Assembly: GCA_004764695.1 (NCBI GenBank)
Contig: SMSO01000032.1
Span: 1,138,501-1,202,500, forward strand
Source of the DNA: Schizochytrium sp. TIO01
Taxonomy: Eukaryota; Sar; Bigyra; Thraustochytrida; Thraustochytriidae
DNA length: 64,000 nucleotides
Direction: 5' to 3'
In this document: one piece after another, positions 10,403-24,002 of the stretch
Numbering within the stretch: position 1 is the first letter of the stretch
How the letters are laid out: each line of letters begins with the position of its first letter
Notes under the pieces: model-generated
What the model was told of the DNA's origin: nothing
The model's input: only the letters and a program-made list of their open reading frames with translations
Database searches by the model: none
Translations under genes and position numbers: made by a program

Positions 10403-12902
10403 GGAACGATTTTGATTCAACTACTTGCCTCGCTTTCAGTTTTGGTTCTGGTCAATCAAATTTGCAAATTTGGCCTGCGAGCATCAGAGCAGGTTCAGAT
10501 CCTTTCTGTACATCGGACTGAGACGTGCTTTAACCTTATAAGTAAGGGAGATTAACTTCTCAAGGATACTTTGCTCCGGCCTAAGGCCTGTGAACAAGGC
10601 TGGTAAAGCACAGCTACGGGTTCAGGAGTCCTTCTTATCTAAGCCCACACATCCTGCTGCAGTGTCTCATTATACATATCTGTGTACATTTACCTATGTT
10701 GAGATAACGTAATCATTGAATGTTATTGGGCAATCATAGGGCATCATAACATACTTCTTGAGACAATTCGGGCTGTCTTCGTGTCCGCGCCTAGCCCTGG
10801 GTATATGGGTTTAAATGAGGAGAGATATGAAAGAGGACTATCAAGTCGAGTCGGGAAGCGGGGTTTAGTTGTGGTTTTTATATTTTGGTCTCAATTATAG
10901 AAATATTATTTTAATTTAAATTCATACCTTCAACATTGAGGGCATGCCCTATTCCCCTAGACAGCGACACCGGCATACACGTTCAGCTATTTTTAAATGA
11001 GTAGGCGCGATAGATGTAACAAATACATGGGTTTTGTTAGTTTCACTTCCTTTGAAATTGTATTTGAAAGAAACATATCCACTAAGATTCCAATTTTAGA
11101 GTGGACGACAGGAAGGTATGAATTTCGTTATACTTAGGACCGATCCAAGCTCATAAGCTCACTGCTGTTTCCTAATCGTATCTTGAGGACGCATAGGAGT
11201 CGTCTCATGTGTCACAGACAACAAATCACCTCAGCTGCCGCTTCTTTGTACCGTAAGTCACGCCAATCGCTGAGCGAGCTGAGCTAGCTGAGCATCACAG
11301 CGTATAGTATGGATCCTAAAATAATCTAAGTATCGTCAAAAAGTCGATTCAGGATCAACAACAAAGTAACCGCATCCAGCGCAAAGCCAGATATCATACC
11401 TTCCCAATCATAATAATGGAGAGATTTGGTCAAGCGGAACAACTTAACTTTGTTCTTACTAACCAGGGGTTAATCTTTTAAAACAATTTTTTCCTAAATT
11501 CGATAGTTCTGGTATTGACTTGCTTCAAATCTCATAATACTAGCAACACTCAAGGAATATCTGAAATGGGCAACGCCGTAGGTCATGATTTCATCGAGAC
11601 GCAGAAGCAATGCTTGCAAGCGTGGTGTGACATTGTTTTCATTTTGATTCACTGCCCCTATGCAGAGAACATGTAAAAGGAAAAGATGTTGGTCTATATT
11701 GTAATGAAATCTGACATTTTAAAACTGAATAGCACCGCACCTACAACAAACCTTGGGGAGGGTGTATGCCTTCAGGGAAATAAATCTTGTAGCTATTGTG
11801 TACAAGATTATGATAGGATTTCGCAAATTTCATACGAAAGTTTCTTCGTTTGACAAAAAGCTTTATTATAACTGATATGAAGCTTGGAGGATCTTTAAAA
11901 AGTGTCCTATACTCCTGACTAGGTCAAATTGGTCGCTAAGATAGTGCATACTTGCGTTTTGGGTCTGCTAATTGTTTCGAGTCTGCTGCTCAACGGCTGT
12001 AGTTGTCTATCATCTTTCATCTTGTATAATATGCTTCACTTATGTTTCATCAGTGCCTAAATATTGGTGTTTGCAGTTGTCCCTGAGTGAAGTTTTCTTC
12101 TCATGGGTTGTACCTCCAGCCCCTAGGGAGCTCCAATCCGTGGAGTGTGAATGTTGATATGCAATAGCTGTCCTCTTACTTTCACAGAACCTTGCTTGTC
12201 TTAGATTTGTTCCTTATTCGTAATTAAGTAGAACTAGCAACCTTCGTTTCGTCATTTCGTGAATAAAGAGTTTTACTTAAAGAAGCGAACGACATAAATA
12301 CAACTCAAGTATTTTCTTTGTTAACATAGAGTTTTACTTAAAGAAGCGAACGACATAAATACAACTCAAGTATTTTCTTTGTTAACATATTATAAATACC
12401 AAGCTTATCAATTAATTCATGCTTTTGCCGCTCTCAAAATGTGCAAGTGATGATAACATCTATAAATACATTCATGAAAGCACAGGACGTGCAATAGAAT
12501 ACGTTGATTAGATCATCTGTCTTCTCTTTGCACAATTGACCCTTCTTCCCTGAGCAGTTACAATGTATTATCATCGTCATCATCATCATCATCATTATCT
12601 ACAGCAGCAGCAGCATTACCCTCTGCCCAAACTCATTATTGACCTTACTCCTTCATTCGATTCAAAAAACATCGAGTGACTAAAACCTTAATAGCCTTGC
12701 TATAATAAGTACTGATCCTGGGTAATCCGTCGTTAGGACCAGAAATTTTTCCTCTATTATAGAGTAGGCACTACCTACTACCTTAATACCTAGGTAGGTA
12801 GAAACAAATGGTGATAGTTCTTAAGCCTTTAGAATGATGTTTTGAATTGCTGGCAATCCCTCAAGTGTGCAACTCGCGAGGAACCACTGCCGTGTGCCCG
12901 TG
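10403..12902. other. Spacer without a convincing gene
   Basis: Mixed, moderately AT-rich sequence with no long frame on either strand. It contains an exact 61-bp tandem duplication at 12268-12389 and short ATC and CAG runs at about 12566-12615. It should include the divergent promoters of the hydrolase gene and the SUMO-motif gene. I see no RNA gene. Confidence 0.6.
12268..12389. repeat. Perfect 61-bp tandem duplication
   Basis: 12268-12328 is repeated exactly as 12329-12389 (unit starts GAGTTTTACTTAAAGAAGCG). There are no mismatches, which suggests a very recent duplication or an assembly artefact. Confidence 0.95.
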
Positions 12903-15900
12903 ATGGGCGCGGTGCCAAGCGCTCCCGATGGGCCTAGAACTGTTCTGGGCCCACTGCGTCGCGAGAAACCTGCGAGGCAAAAGATTACTCAGGATGTTGG
13001 GGTACAGGCAATTACGATGATCTTATCTGAGGCTTCCGAGAGTGGTTTGCCGTCGATGTCTTCGAGCGCTGACGATGACCTCGGCAACCGAGGAGGCGAG
13101 AATGGCCTTCCATTGAGGTCTCCAAGAGACTCGGATGTAGGCGAACGAGGAAACGTGGGTGAGCTTTCAACGAAATCTCCAGAAGATATAGCTCAGGAAC
13201 ATACGAACGCAGGTGAACAAGGTGAGAACGGCTTGCCTCCGAAGTCTCCAACAGATATGAACACAGTTAAACCAGGAGAAGATAACTCTCGGATAGGAAA
13301 CCTACAGAGTGTGCATGAACCTCTTGGGGGTTCGGGAGCACTACAAAACCCCTCTGATAAGGAGAAAGCAGGCAATTTAATGCATAATATTCGAATCCAA
13401 CCTGAAGGCAAATACTGTGCAGAGATATTTGATGATTCTATCCAATGTATGCGGTCAATAGGTTTGTTTGATCGACGTGACGAAGTAAGTTCATATTTTT
13501 TGGTCGCTTCAATGATTACAAAGTGCGATTCCAAACTGTAAAGATGGCACAAAGAAATATAGCACGGGTATTAACGCATTTGATATTTCACCTTGGGAAA
13601 CCATCCCTTTGCTCTTAATGTATTGATACAGGCTACGATAATTACTTGGTTGGTGAGATATATTAAGCATAAAGAATCTCTTGAGAATAAAATACCAAGT
13701 ACAATATCGGACTTGTCTGTGTTTGTGGAACGACTTCGTTCTATTCCCAACAATTTCCAAATGCTGTGCTACGAGTATCACTACACGAAGTCTGAGAAGG
13801 GGATAGTCGGACGTCTCACCGTTGAAATGCGTTACCTTGTATACGCACTAGATTTTGAGCAAGCGTGGTTTCAATCACGATCGGAGACAGATAACCTTCT
13901 ACTGCCGCTGCAGGGACGTTTTGAATTCGAATATTGGACAGACGCATTTACCGAACTGGAATTATCAAAAAATCGCATTTGTGAGACATTTCTCAACATT
14001 CGCGAGCCAGGAAACCGAAGACATATATTAAACGATTTTAAGAAGGTGACTAGGTCTATTTGGGCGGCACGAACCCAATTTTCAAAGAGACTAGTTGAAG
14101 TAGGATCATCCTTCTCTATTCCAGTTCCTCGTATTGATGTGAACTTAAAAAAGTACTTGCGTATTCATCAACATTCTCAGAAAAACCCTGATGTGATAGA
14201 CCTTACTGAATTAGATGAGCACAATGGTTTTAGTGGAGCTAGCGAATTGTTGAGCAGTAGACTTTCTTCTAATAGGCATACCAATCTACATCCTACCTTA
14301 CCTCACAAGAACCTTGGTAGTTCGATTGTGGTAGCTTCTTCACCGTGTTCGTCTTCACCGTCATCGCCATTGTCAGTGTCACCAGCAAGGTCGATGTGGT
14401 CAGGTGTTACAGAGGTTGCACAGAACAAAAATCCTACTTTGTCTCAAGGTGAGAACGCAAATAGCACGCAGCCTCCTCTACTAGTACACTCTATGAAAAC
14501 TAGAAAAAGAAATGACATGGAATCACCTCACCAAATTGTAAATCACAAACGTGTAGCTCCTCAAGACTACCCGCATGGCGTTACAGCCCGAAACTCGAAT
14601 TCTTTTAGCAGTTCGAACTCTTTACAGTCTTTCTCTGTAAATCCAAAGGCATATGAGAGCCCGCGTTACGTACGTCTTCCACCCCGTGGTTTATCTCATC
14701 ACAATAAGGAGTTTGGGCAAATTCAACAGGCCGAGCAACAGTATCGGCAGCATGTTCGTGAACAACACCAACATCAGCAATGTGACACCTACAAACAACC
14801 TACGAATCGCCATGGCGATGAAGACGCTCTCTGCCTTGAGTATCAGAATCGTGCCAATGAAGTACACCAAAATAAACAATACCAGGCATACGAACATCAT
14901 TTGAATCGCCAAGATAACATCCGTACCCAGCGCCTTCAGTATCAGCAACATCAGGCCTACGAACAACGTATGAATCACCAAAATGATGTCCAGGCACAGC
15001 GCTTTCAGGACCAGCATCACACTCATGAAAAGCGCCACTATCAACAGCATCAGGCCTACAGAGAGAATAGAATTAGCGAACATGATGTCGGCGTCCAGCA
15101 ACTTCAGCATCAGCGGTATCTGCATCAGCAACAAGTCCAACAACCAAATCGATATGAATATCAACAGCACCGACATCGCCAACATCGCCCGCATTTAGAG
15201 CATGAGCAACTTCAAGATCTTCGGCGAACCGAGCCAAATGACCTCAATGTCCAAGCCCAATTACACTCCCGACATGGGATTCCACATTCTCAAGTACAGA
15301 ATACTCTTAATCGTCAGGCATCCCAAACCCAGCGCGTCCTATCACCATCGCATGAATATAAGAAAGCAAGCGTTGCGCAAGGTTTACCTGAACAGGGACG
15401 AGGAAACGCAGCGCATAGTCGTTATAAGTCTGGGTTTCTGTCATTGCTACCTTCGCATATAAATATTTCTCCAGAAGAAAATGCAGCACTGGCTCGACGA
15501 TCGCAGTTTGAGTGCCAACATGAGCCATGGTTTAAAAATCTTGTTCGATTATTCAATACGAAGGTCCGTTCTGAGGTCGAGAATGCTGAGTACGAAGTTC
15601 TCCGTCAACAATTTCAAATATATCATTTCCAGAGAGCTGAGAGATTCGTTTCCAGAAGAGAAGCGTGTCGCCTGAATCGCAACATGAAGTTTCTGAAAGA
15701 AAAATGGAAGGTTGCATATGATCGATCGCATTATCAACTGATACAACAGGAATATTCCAATGTTCAGCCAGATTCAACGAGATCTCATAGAATAAGCAAA
15801 TCAACAGAGGTGTACCATCAAGCTTCTTCGCCAGAAACTGACGCAGCATTAACCATACAACGCCAGGCAAGCGTAACAGAAACAAACACCCGCAGAAACG

Positions 15901-18878
15901 TCGAGGATGAGCAAAGGGACTCTCAAATATATTCTAACGATTTACGAGAACTTACTTGCACTTCCTTAAGCTCGAGAGGTGAACACCCACCTGTGATAAA
16001 TACCCACTCAGCTTCTTCTGTTTCTGAGTCCCCTAAACGTTATGATGCGCCGTTTGTTTCTAACTCGACATTGTCGTCAGCAATGGAAACACGAATTTCA
16101 ACAAAGGTGAAGCCTTCTCAAGATGTTAGACATCGAATTTATCAACCATTAAACCGTGCTCACTCAGACAGCGAAGGAACAAAGCTTCATCACCCAAGCT
16201 TCCAGCAGTATGAACAGGCGACTCCCGGTCCTTCAATCGAACATACTGCTGATAGGAATATTGAGTCAGTAGTTCATCAAACATCATCCCAATATCAAGC
16301 GCCCTTGCCATCAGAAATATCCATCAACTCTAACAAGGTATCTCATTGGGAGATGCGCCCATATACAGATGCCAATTTGACCACCGTTTCGTTGCAATTT
16401 GCAGAAGCGGAATGTAGTCCTGATAGAAGTACTGAGAATTTAGGACACATCTCTGATGCAGAGAAGTCGTGTTCAAAAGAGAAGTCTCTGGCTTCCTGTG
16501 TGAATCCGCAGATTGATCCTTTGGAAGCCCCCAAAGGAGAAAACGAGGTTGCGAATACGGAGAACCCAGAAGAAACATCTGTTGTGGAACACTCTTATTA
16601 TCAGGAAACATATTCACCTTTGAATATAGATGTAAATTCTGATACCTTGCAAGTGATCGAAAGAGAAAATGGTACTGTCAATACCGAAAATATAAGAGCA
16701 ACATATAGCACTGAGCATTTGAGTTCGAAGGAGAAACCCTCATCTTCGGATCTGGATCAGGCTGCTGATTCCTTGCATAGCATTCAAGCTGGACAAAGTT
16801 CTGCTAATACTGGCCATTTGAACGGGGTTTCTGATAACCCAACAAACTCTCATGTACAGGAGGGCTGCGCAGAGAGTCAGGGGGCCGATGATATCTGCAG
16901 AAGCCTTGCCGAGAGCCGCAGGCGTGAGGTAACGTGCCCTTTGCTGCCTGGACGACCTAGTGTAGATCGCCCAATAACAGCGAACACCCATATTGAGGAG
17001 ACAGAGGCTAGCAGAAAAATTAATCTCTTAAACTCTGAGACTGAAATCCAAAATGATGAAACTACAACATATAGCAAAGAGGAAACACCAGCACAACCTA
17101 AGACAAAGGAGGGGGCTATATCTTTATTCAACAAGGGATTTAAAAGTACTGATTCGGGGATAGCTTCAAAAACTAATCCATCATCGGACACTGCAGAGGA
17201 AAGAAGTCTTATGCGCTGCCAAAAAGACTCCCTTATCTATCGTTCTCACAGAACAAGTTCTCACAAAACCTCATCGGAATATCTGATTGGACAGCGTAGT
17301 AAGGGCCATTTAATCGTGAAAGACCCTTCAAATAAGTCAATAAAGTCCATCAGTCATAGGAATCCTATTAAGATGGAGTTGAATTCGGCTTCAGGTCTTA
17401 GTTCCGAGACTACCCTTCCATGTAAAGAAGAAAAGCTAGAAGCGACGGAGATCGCTGTAGAACAGCAACTCAAAAGGAATCATTCAGTGGATTGTAATAA
17501 TCTGAAGGCCCAACCTGGATGGGAAACAGAAAAACACAAACCTGTGATAGAATCTCACCCTCAGGTTGGTTCTCAGGTGAAGGTTGAAAGAAGGGGAGAT
17601 ATGGATTCAGCCACTCAACAAAGTATTTCCAAGCAGGGTGTTTCAATTGACATGAATCGCGTCGACAAAGACATGAAGAAAGCTGAATGTTCATCTTCAG
17701 CTTCTCCCTCCGGAGCAGCTGGATTGGTTACTTTGAAAGACCCAACAGCGATTAAAACCTCAAGTAACGAAGCTATCTGCCAAAAGACATTTACTGGTGG
17801 TTCATGCGACAGGAGCGACCAGGAGGTTTCAAACCTGAATGCCCCTTTGACACAAAATTCTCCTCCTAAGACCTGCATAAAGAAAGAACTGGTTCATGTA
17901 TCTTCTGAACAGCAAGATACTCATGAAGTTATTGATCTTTGCGATGATGATGAAGAAGATGGTGGTCATCACATTGATGGGGTGGGACAAGCAACCTCAC
18001 AAGGCGAGCGTAATGGGACTGCACATGAGGCAACTCTGTCAAATCGTGCTCAAGATTGTTCTCATTTGTTGTCTACACCCAAAGTAGTTGCCAAACTCAA
18101 GGGTGCAGATAATAACTCTCGACAGAGTAAAAAACCTTTTACAGTTGGGGCTTCCCCGCCATTTTCTAGTGGAAGCCAACTGCACATTAAGAATCATGAG
18201 CAATGCCTTTCTCGAAGTGTTGCCACGGAACGCTTAATCCCAAGTTCAGCAGGAAATTGTACATTGAACAAAACGGATCATTTACAGTTGTCAAACTTAA
18301 AGAGCAAACCATCTGCTGATACGCCAAATGAGGTAGTTCCCCCAAAAGGCACATGTCCGACTCTCAGGAAATGCTTGCCAAATCTACAGAAAAGTGCACA
18401 ATCGAACTTCAGTGAACATAAACTGGATACTGCGCAAGTAGATCAGGCGAGTAGAAGAATTGGTTTGTCTACAAGAAATGGCTTCTTATCACAAAGACAT
18501 CATCGTTCACCTAGAAGTAACTCTAGTTCTGGTTTAGCCCGTCCACACGATCACAAAACACTCAACATGGATGAAAATTATGCTCGCATGTCAGATGACT
18601 CGATAAGTAAAAGACCTCGGCTTACCATTTCACATGATTCGGAGTCTTTGAAAAGGAAACGTCTGTCTTCGAAAGATCTTAGCCCTCACAACCACTCCTC
18701 CAAAGAACCGCGATCAAATGTTACTCCATCGCCACACAAACCAACTGAAGACTTTCAAGATGGCAAAGATGTACATGAAGAGGATGACTTCTATAGTGAT
18801 AGGTTTGATGATGACGCACAGTCGAATAGTAGTTATGAGCCTTCAAAGGACGAACTGGTTTTGCCCTGCCAACCTTAG
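12903..18878 (+). CDS. Large disordered protein with two SUMO-interacting motifs
   Basis: Two exons, 12903-13484 and 13632-18878, joined in phase 0 across a 147-bp intron (GTAAGT at 13485, ACAG at 13628-13631); 1,942 residues. The open frame extends to a GTG at 12867, but the first ATG is 12903. MGAVPS at the N-terminus would suit N-myristoylation. Exon 2 begins with a globular helical block of about 170 residues (residues 195-370; ATIITWLVRYIKH, FEFEYWTDAFTELEL) that I do not recognise. VIDLT (382-386) and VIDLC followed by an acidic run (1627-1631) are classic SUMO-interacting motifs. SUMO-acceptor consensus sites occur at IKME (1440), VKVE (1510) and IKKE (1610). About residues 558-735 are an imperfect Gln/His/Tyr-rich repeat. 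The rest is Ser-rich and disordered with basic C-terminal patches, then an acidic end. Inference: a nuclear SUMO-binding scaffold. No enzyme domain is seen. Confidence 0.85.
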
Positions 18879-19357
18879 CGAAAAACATACCATTCCAGGC
18901 CTTACGAAAGATCGTGTCAGTGGCCTGTCTTCGTACGAAGAATGGACATTATCAAGCTCCATACCTAAAATCTATTTTTAAAAATTAAACGGAAGTGGAA
19001 TTAACAGAGTATATTAAAATTAAAAAATTCTGTTTTTGAATGACTTCATCTGGAGTTCAATTGTTACAAGAAAAATATTGCATACAAATGAAGTTAATTA
19101 TCATAGCATTCGATGTTCTCAAAGTATCCTCAGTCCAATGTCTTTGTCGTTTGGCTAATAACAAGAATATGCTCAGGCACGCAAACTCGGGACAAAGTCA
19201 TGATTTAATCTTGGTTAGACTAGTGACGACCTGTTTTTAAGGGGAGGAAGCTCTCGAGGAATCGCGTTGATTCTATGTCCACTTCTTCGTAAAATTAAAG
19301 ATCGTACTGAGCTGCAGATACTTATATTCTTTATGTTTAATAACAGTGACTCGTCGT
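18879..19357. other. Convergent 3' spacer
   Basis: Sequence between the SUMO-motif gene and the LRR gene, both ending here. AT-rich around 18980-19030. No gene seen. Confidence 0.6.
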
Positions 19358-21296
19358 TTATGTCGTCGGGGATAGTGTAGGCGAAGGTGTAGGGCATGGA
19401 TATTCAGATGAAACCCATTCATACTTAGATTTCGGATACCTGGTCTTTTTAATAGACTCAAACAAGTAACACTGATTTTTCCGCCCGAAGTATGACATGT
19501 AGTTACACCCACCGTATGACTCGCAAAGGTTTAGACACGCAATTGCTGACGATGCTTCGACATATTTCGATACACCAGAGGTATATGTGCCATAGTAACG
19601 CATGTCTGCAACAAAGCATTCCTCGTCTGGCGTTCGCGAAGTTGTGGGCGCTTCAGTACTAGAACAAGCGTCAAATTCCACATCACTAAGATCAGAGCTA
19701 ATTGCCACTTGGATGTTTGGGAGTTCTCCACAGAATTCGTTCGGAAGTGCCAAAAGGTAATCTAGGCTAAGGGTTTCCATAGAAGATGGAAGTGTTTGGA
19801 GTGAGTTGTTACGAATATCGAGAAATCGAAGAGAAGACAAGTTTTCACCAAACCCATCTGGGACATACTGTAGATCGTTGTTATCTACACTCAATGTGCG
19901 GAGTGTCGATAAATCACTCAGAAGCAGGAGCGAGTCTGGGTCTACCTGGTTACTACCTAGAGTAAGATAGACAAGGTCACTTAACACATTGATCCAATCA
20001 GGAATTTCAGCAATCGTGTTGTTATCTACTGCAAGTTCTTTCAGGCTTGTCATGTTCGCGATGACACTCGGAAACTCGCTGAAAAGGTTTTCTCTTATGG
20101 AAAGCTCCTCAATTGAGCTAAGACCCAGTGACTCAGGAAGTTCACCAAGCTTGTTGTCAGACACGTCCCTGTTGAAAAAAATGCATGATGTTAGTGGCTT
20201 TGGTCCTGACTCCATAGAGCCTTTTGTGCAAGCTTAAGTAAAACGTACAGTGTCTCTAATTGAGTGAGTAAACCAAAATTATCTGGCAGTTCTGTCAATG
20301 CATTGCTTGAAACATCGAGTGAGGTGAGCGAGGAAAATGTTTTAAGGAAGGTAGGAAGTGATACGATATCGTTGTGATCCAATGAAAGTTCGTTCAGGTT
20401 GACGAGTCCAGAAAGATATTGTAAGTTAGACAACTGGTTTGAGCCCAGATTGAGTTTCAACAAGGGGTTCAGATTCGTGAGCTTTTTTGGCAAGCCTGTA
20501 AGTAGGTTGCTGGACGCATCGAGATAAGTTAGAGAAGACATTGAGCCCATTTTACTCGGAAGGGCAGAAAGTGAGTTGTCTTGGAGGTCACTGCATGTTT
20601 CGGAAGTACAAACTTAGTGTGAGTGGTCTGGTCTAGAATGTTGCTACGCTCTTTATAAGGTCAGGATCTACTTACAGGTATGCTAGCTTGTCAAGGGTTC
20701 CAATATTTGAGTGCAATTTCTGGATATTGCAGTTTGACATTGTCCTATGTTATTGATGAATATTCGAAGCACCGCATTCACTGTGGTTAGTCGCACAGAT
20801 TCAGATTCCATTTGGTTTTAAATCATTGGAGGTAATCACTTACATTGATGTCAACAACTTAAGCCGTTTGATGTTCTTTGGGATTTTCTTGAAATCGGAG
20901 TCGGTCATGGTTCTGTGAATCAACAATAGTTCCGTGTTAGTTCGTCATCAGCTCTATACAGTTGATTGAACCCACCTCGCAAATCCCAGCGGGCACGAGG
21001 AGAGATGTGAGAGCGATTATGAAGTTTGAAACTCTTCTTTTCAAAGGTAGTATGCACTCAGTAACTTACAAAGACGTGAGAGCAGAGAGTTTAAAAAGAC
21101 GCCTCGAAAAAGAAGTCACGCCTGTGCAGCTCAACCTCGTTGCAGAAATAGGTGCTGAGTCGAGTGGCCGTGTCCCAATATATCCAGATGCATCCCACAT
21201 TTCACATTCTGCTTGAACGAGGTCACTATTGTAAAGAGTAATGACGATAACAAGCGCAAATGCTTTAACTAATGCTGACACCATCGTAAGTGCCAT
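19358..21296 (-). CDS. Secreted leucine-rich-repeat protein with C-terminal PAN domain
   Basis: Five exons on the minus strand: 21296-21070, 20912-20844, 20744-20676, 20590-20249 and 20168-19358. Each donor is GTAAGT or GTACGT, acceptors are CAG or TAG, and all four introns (80-157 bp) are in phase 2. The product is 505 residues. Residues 1-29 form a signal peptide (hydrophobic core LVKAFALVIVITL, likely cut after VQA). Leucine-rich repeats follow, about residues 65-375, of the 23-residue type (LETLDVSDNKLGELPESL across the last junction). Residues 420-494 form a PAN/apple-like domain with six Cys. The tail is Pro/Thr-rich. Exons 2 and 3 are 69 bp, one repeat each. PAN domains bind protein or carbohydrate and LRRs bind ligands, so an extracellular recognition or adhesion role is inferred. 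No transmembrane segment or kinase is seen. Confidence 0.85.
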
Positions 21297-22360
21297 CCTG
21301 TATTTTTCTGGACTATAAACGCTCGCAAGGTGAAGATCTTACGAGTTCCTAATAGTGTGCTACCTATAGCAAGGTTTATGCTCAATTTAATGTCGCACTT
21401 AGTTAGGCTATCAGTTGTATACTCTCGCACGTCTGGCAGACAAGACGAGATCCACGATGAGCGATGCCTACGCAAACAAGTTTGCTTCAAGAGCTGGGTG
21501 CAAATACACCAGAAAGGTACGAGCACCAGCTCGTCCTTCACAGATGCTCCCCCAAAAGCCTCCTCTTCAAAACGAGCTCACCAAGAGCTCTGATACGGGA
21601 TTGGAATTGATTGATGGATCACCACTCTGGATTCAATTTCGGTTTAGAAACAAACAATTTATTATTATTATTAGTAGTAAATAATAATAAATAACCCAAT
21701 AGTTCGAATATTTTTTGTTATTTTACAAAACAAAACAAAAAACAATCTGAAAAAACAAATTAATATATTGAAATGATTCGAGATGAGGATTATTGGTACC
21801 TGGCTACTTAGTGTTACTTCAAGATGGGGGACTAAATCGTCTTTTTCTTTGTCTGCAGTAATCTAGCTAGAGTCATTTTCCTTTCTTCAGAATACTAGAA
21901 CCAAAAACATCCCCTCTCACCTTCTCAATTGGCCACAAAGAAAGGAGGTAGTAGCAACTGCTGGGCTTCCAAACAAAACAAAAGCTAAAACAAATGCTAA
22001 AACAAAAGCTAAAGCTAAAATTAAGCATAAGCTAAAGCTCAAGCTAAAACTAAAATGAAAACTAAGAATAATTAAGAATCAGGTCGCTATTTCTTGCTGA
22101 ATGTGCCAGCAAATAGATCAATGATGGAGGGTAAACGAATCCAAGAGCGCAGGCACGGGAAGACGAAGGGCCGGGGCTGCGAGGGAATGGGCGCAGGCCA
22201 ACAGAGCGCCCCAGCCAGGCCAGGCACACGCGTCTGTGCCACTCCTCGCGCCTTCCGTTGGTGTCTCAGGCCACTTCCCAACGCCCTGTCCGGCGTAAAG
22301 TGCGGAGCTGAAAGACCCAAAGTGCTGTACCTTTGAACACAGTCGGGTCACTCAGAGAGT

Positions 22361-22540
<180 letters not shown>

Positions 22541-23858
22541 CTGTCTTTCAAAACAAAGTGACTTACGCCTAGGGTGGGGCTAGCGAGTGCTAGCCGCCCT
22601 GCAGTTCTCCTCGCGTTCGAGACCAGATCAGATCAGATCATCACGGCTCGCCATCCCCCGTGACTACCGGTGGCGCCTGAGATCTTCTCTCTCTGTAGAA
22701 AGGGTACGGAGACTCGACTTCTCGCGCCCTGACGCTCTAACTTACGCTGTGAAAGTTAGCGCATTAGAGGGCGCACGGTTCTGAGCGATTCCAGGCGAGT
22801 TGGAGTTTCGAGCTGCCACAGCAATTGCTATTAGTTCTCAATTATTTTATTAACTAATCAATGGTTAAAAGGTAAAATTAAAATAATTAACAGAATTAAC
22901 AAAATGGTAGCTTATTTTAATTAAAAAATAAAAATAAAAATTAAATATTCATATACACACATATACATGTAATAATAAAAGATACTAAAGGCGCCTCGTG
23001 TTTTTGCGAGACCGAGTCTATAATTGACGCTGCTCTGTCAGTCAGGGTCTGAAGCTGACGCAGACGCCAATGCAGTCGCCAATGCAGCAAAGGCAGCGGC
23101 ATATTTAGTGGGAGAGCGACAGGAGCTACGCAAGGAAAAGAAATACTGGATAAAGGGAAAGAAAGAAAGATCTCTTTACTTTCTTTATATTCGCTTAGAT
23201 GCATAGCAGCGTCCATCATGATTGGTTCATTAGTGGCGCTGTTCCTCTTATTTCGTCTGTCCATGAATACGTATACTACGATACTTAATCTTACAGAAAA
23301 TATAAAACAGATTAATAAAAGGCCGAGAGAGAACTGACTGACTGACTATACATGTATAAGCAGGTATACATACATACAGTATACTCTGCAGATAATGTAA
23401 AAGGCGCCCGTCTGAACTGCTTACTACTACTACTGACTGATGCTTTGAAGGAGCAGAGTAATCAATCAGTGCAGGAATGAATCAGAGCGCAACTGAAGAC
23501 TTTAGGGCTCGCGAAGGTCAACCTGCAGAGAGGAGAGGAAATGCACAATGGCTACTAGGGCACTCTTTTGACATCGGCGGAGACTACGGGTGGTGCAGCC
23601 TCGTCGCAACCACCTGAAATACGAGACACGGCAGAAGTCCCGTGCACCTTCGAAGGTTCTGCGTGCTCAGAACAATCCCCGGAGACGCAAAGAAGTTGAG
23701 AATGCTTTGGTGCTGCTCCCTCCCAGAGCCAAGAACTTACTACTACACGGTCTATTCCAGATGCTAGCTAGTGCTTGCTTGCTACCTCCTACCCTTCCCG
23801 TGCAGTTCCCGTAGATAAAAGGCTTTTAGGCGCTGGTAGTCTATCTCGATTCCTTCCT

Positions 23859-24002
23859 TCATTCGCTCACGCATTCATATTGAATTCGCTCACGCATTCA
23901 TATGGAATTCATTCACTCATTCATATGGAATTCATTCACTCATTCATATTGAATTCATTCACTCATTCATATTGAATTCATTCACTCATTCATATTGAAT
24001 TC
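23859..24002. repeat. 23-bp minisatellite, about six copies
   Basis: Unit CATTCATATTGAATTCATTCACT, at 23872, 23895, 23918, 23941, 23964 and partly 23987, with a partial copy before. Copies differ at few positions (CATATT/CATATG; GCTCACG in the first). Each carries GAATTC. The period is not a multiple of three, so the repeat is not coding. Confidence 0.92.

Noticed and set aside
23775-23975. Frame through the 23-bp minisatellite
   Set aside because: The repeat period is not a multiple of three and the frame is a repeat artefact.
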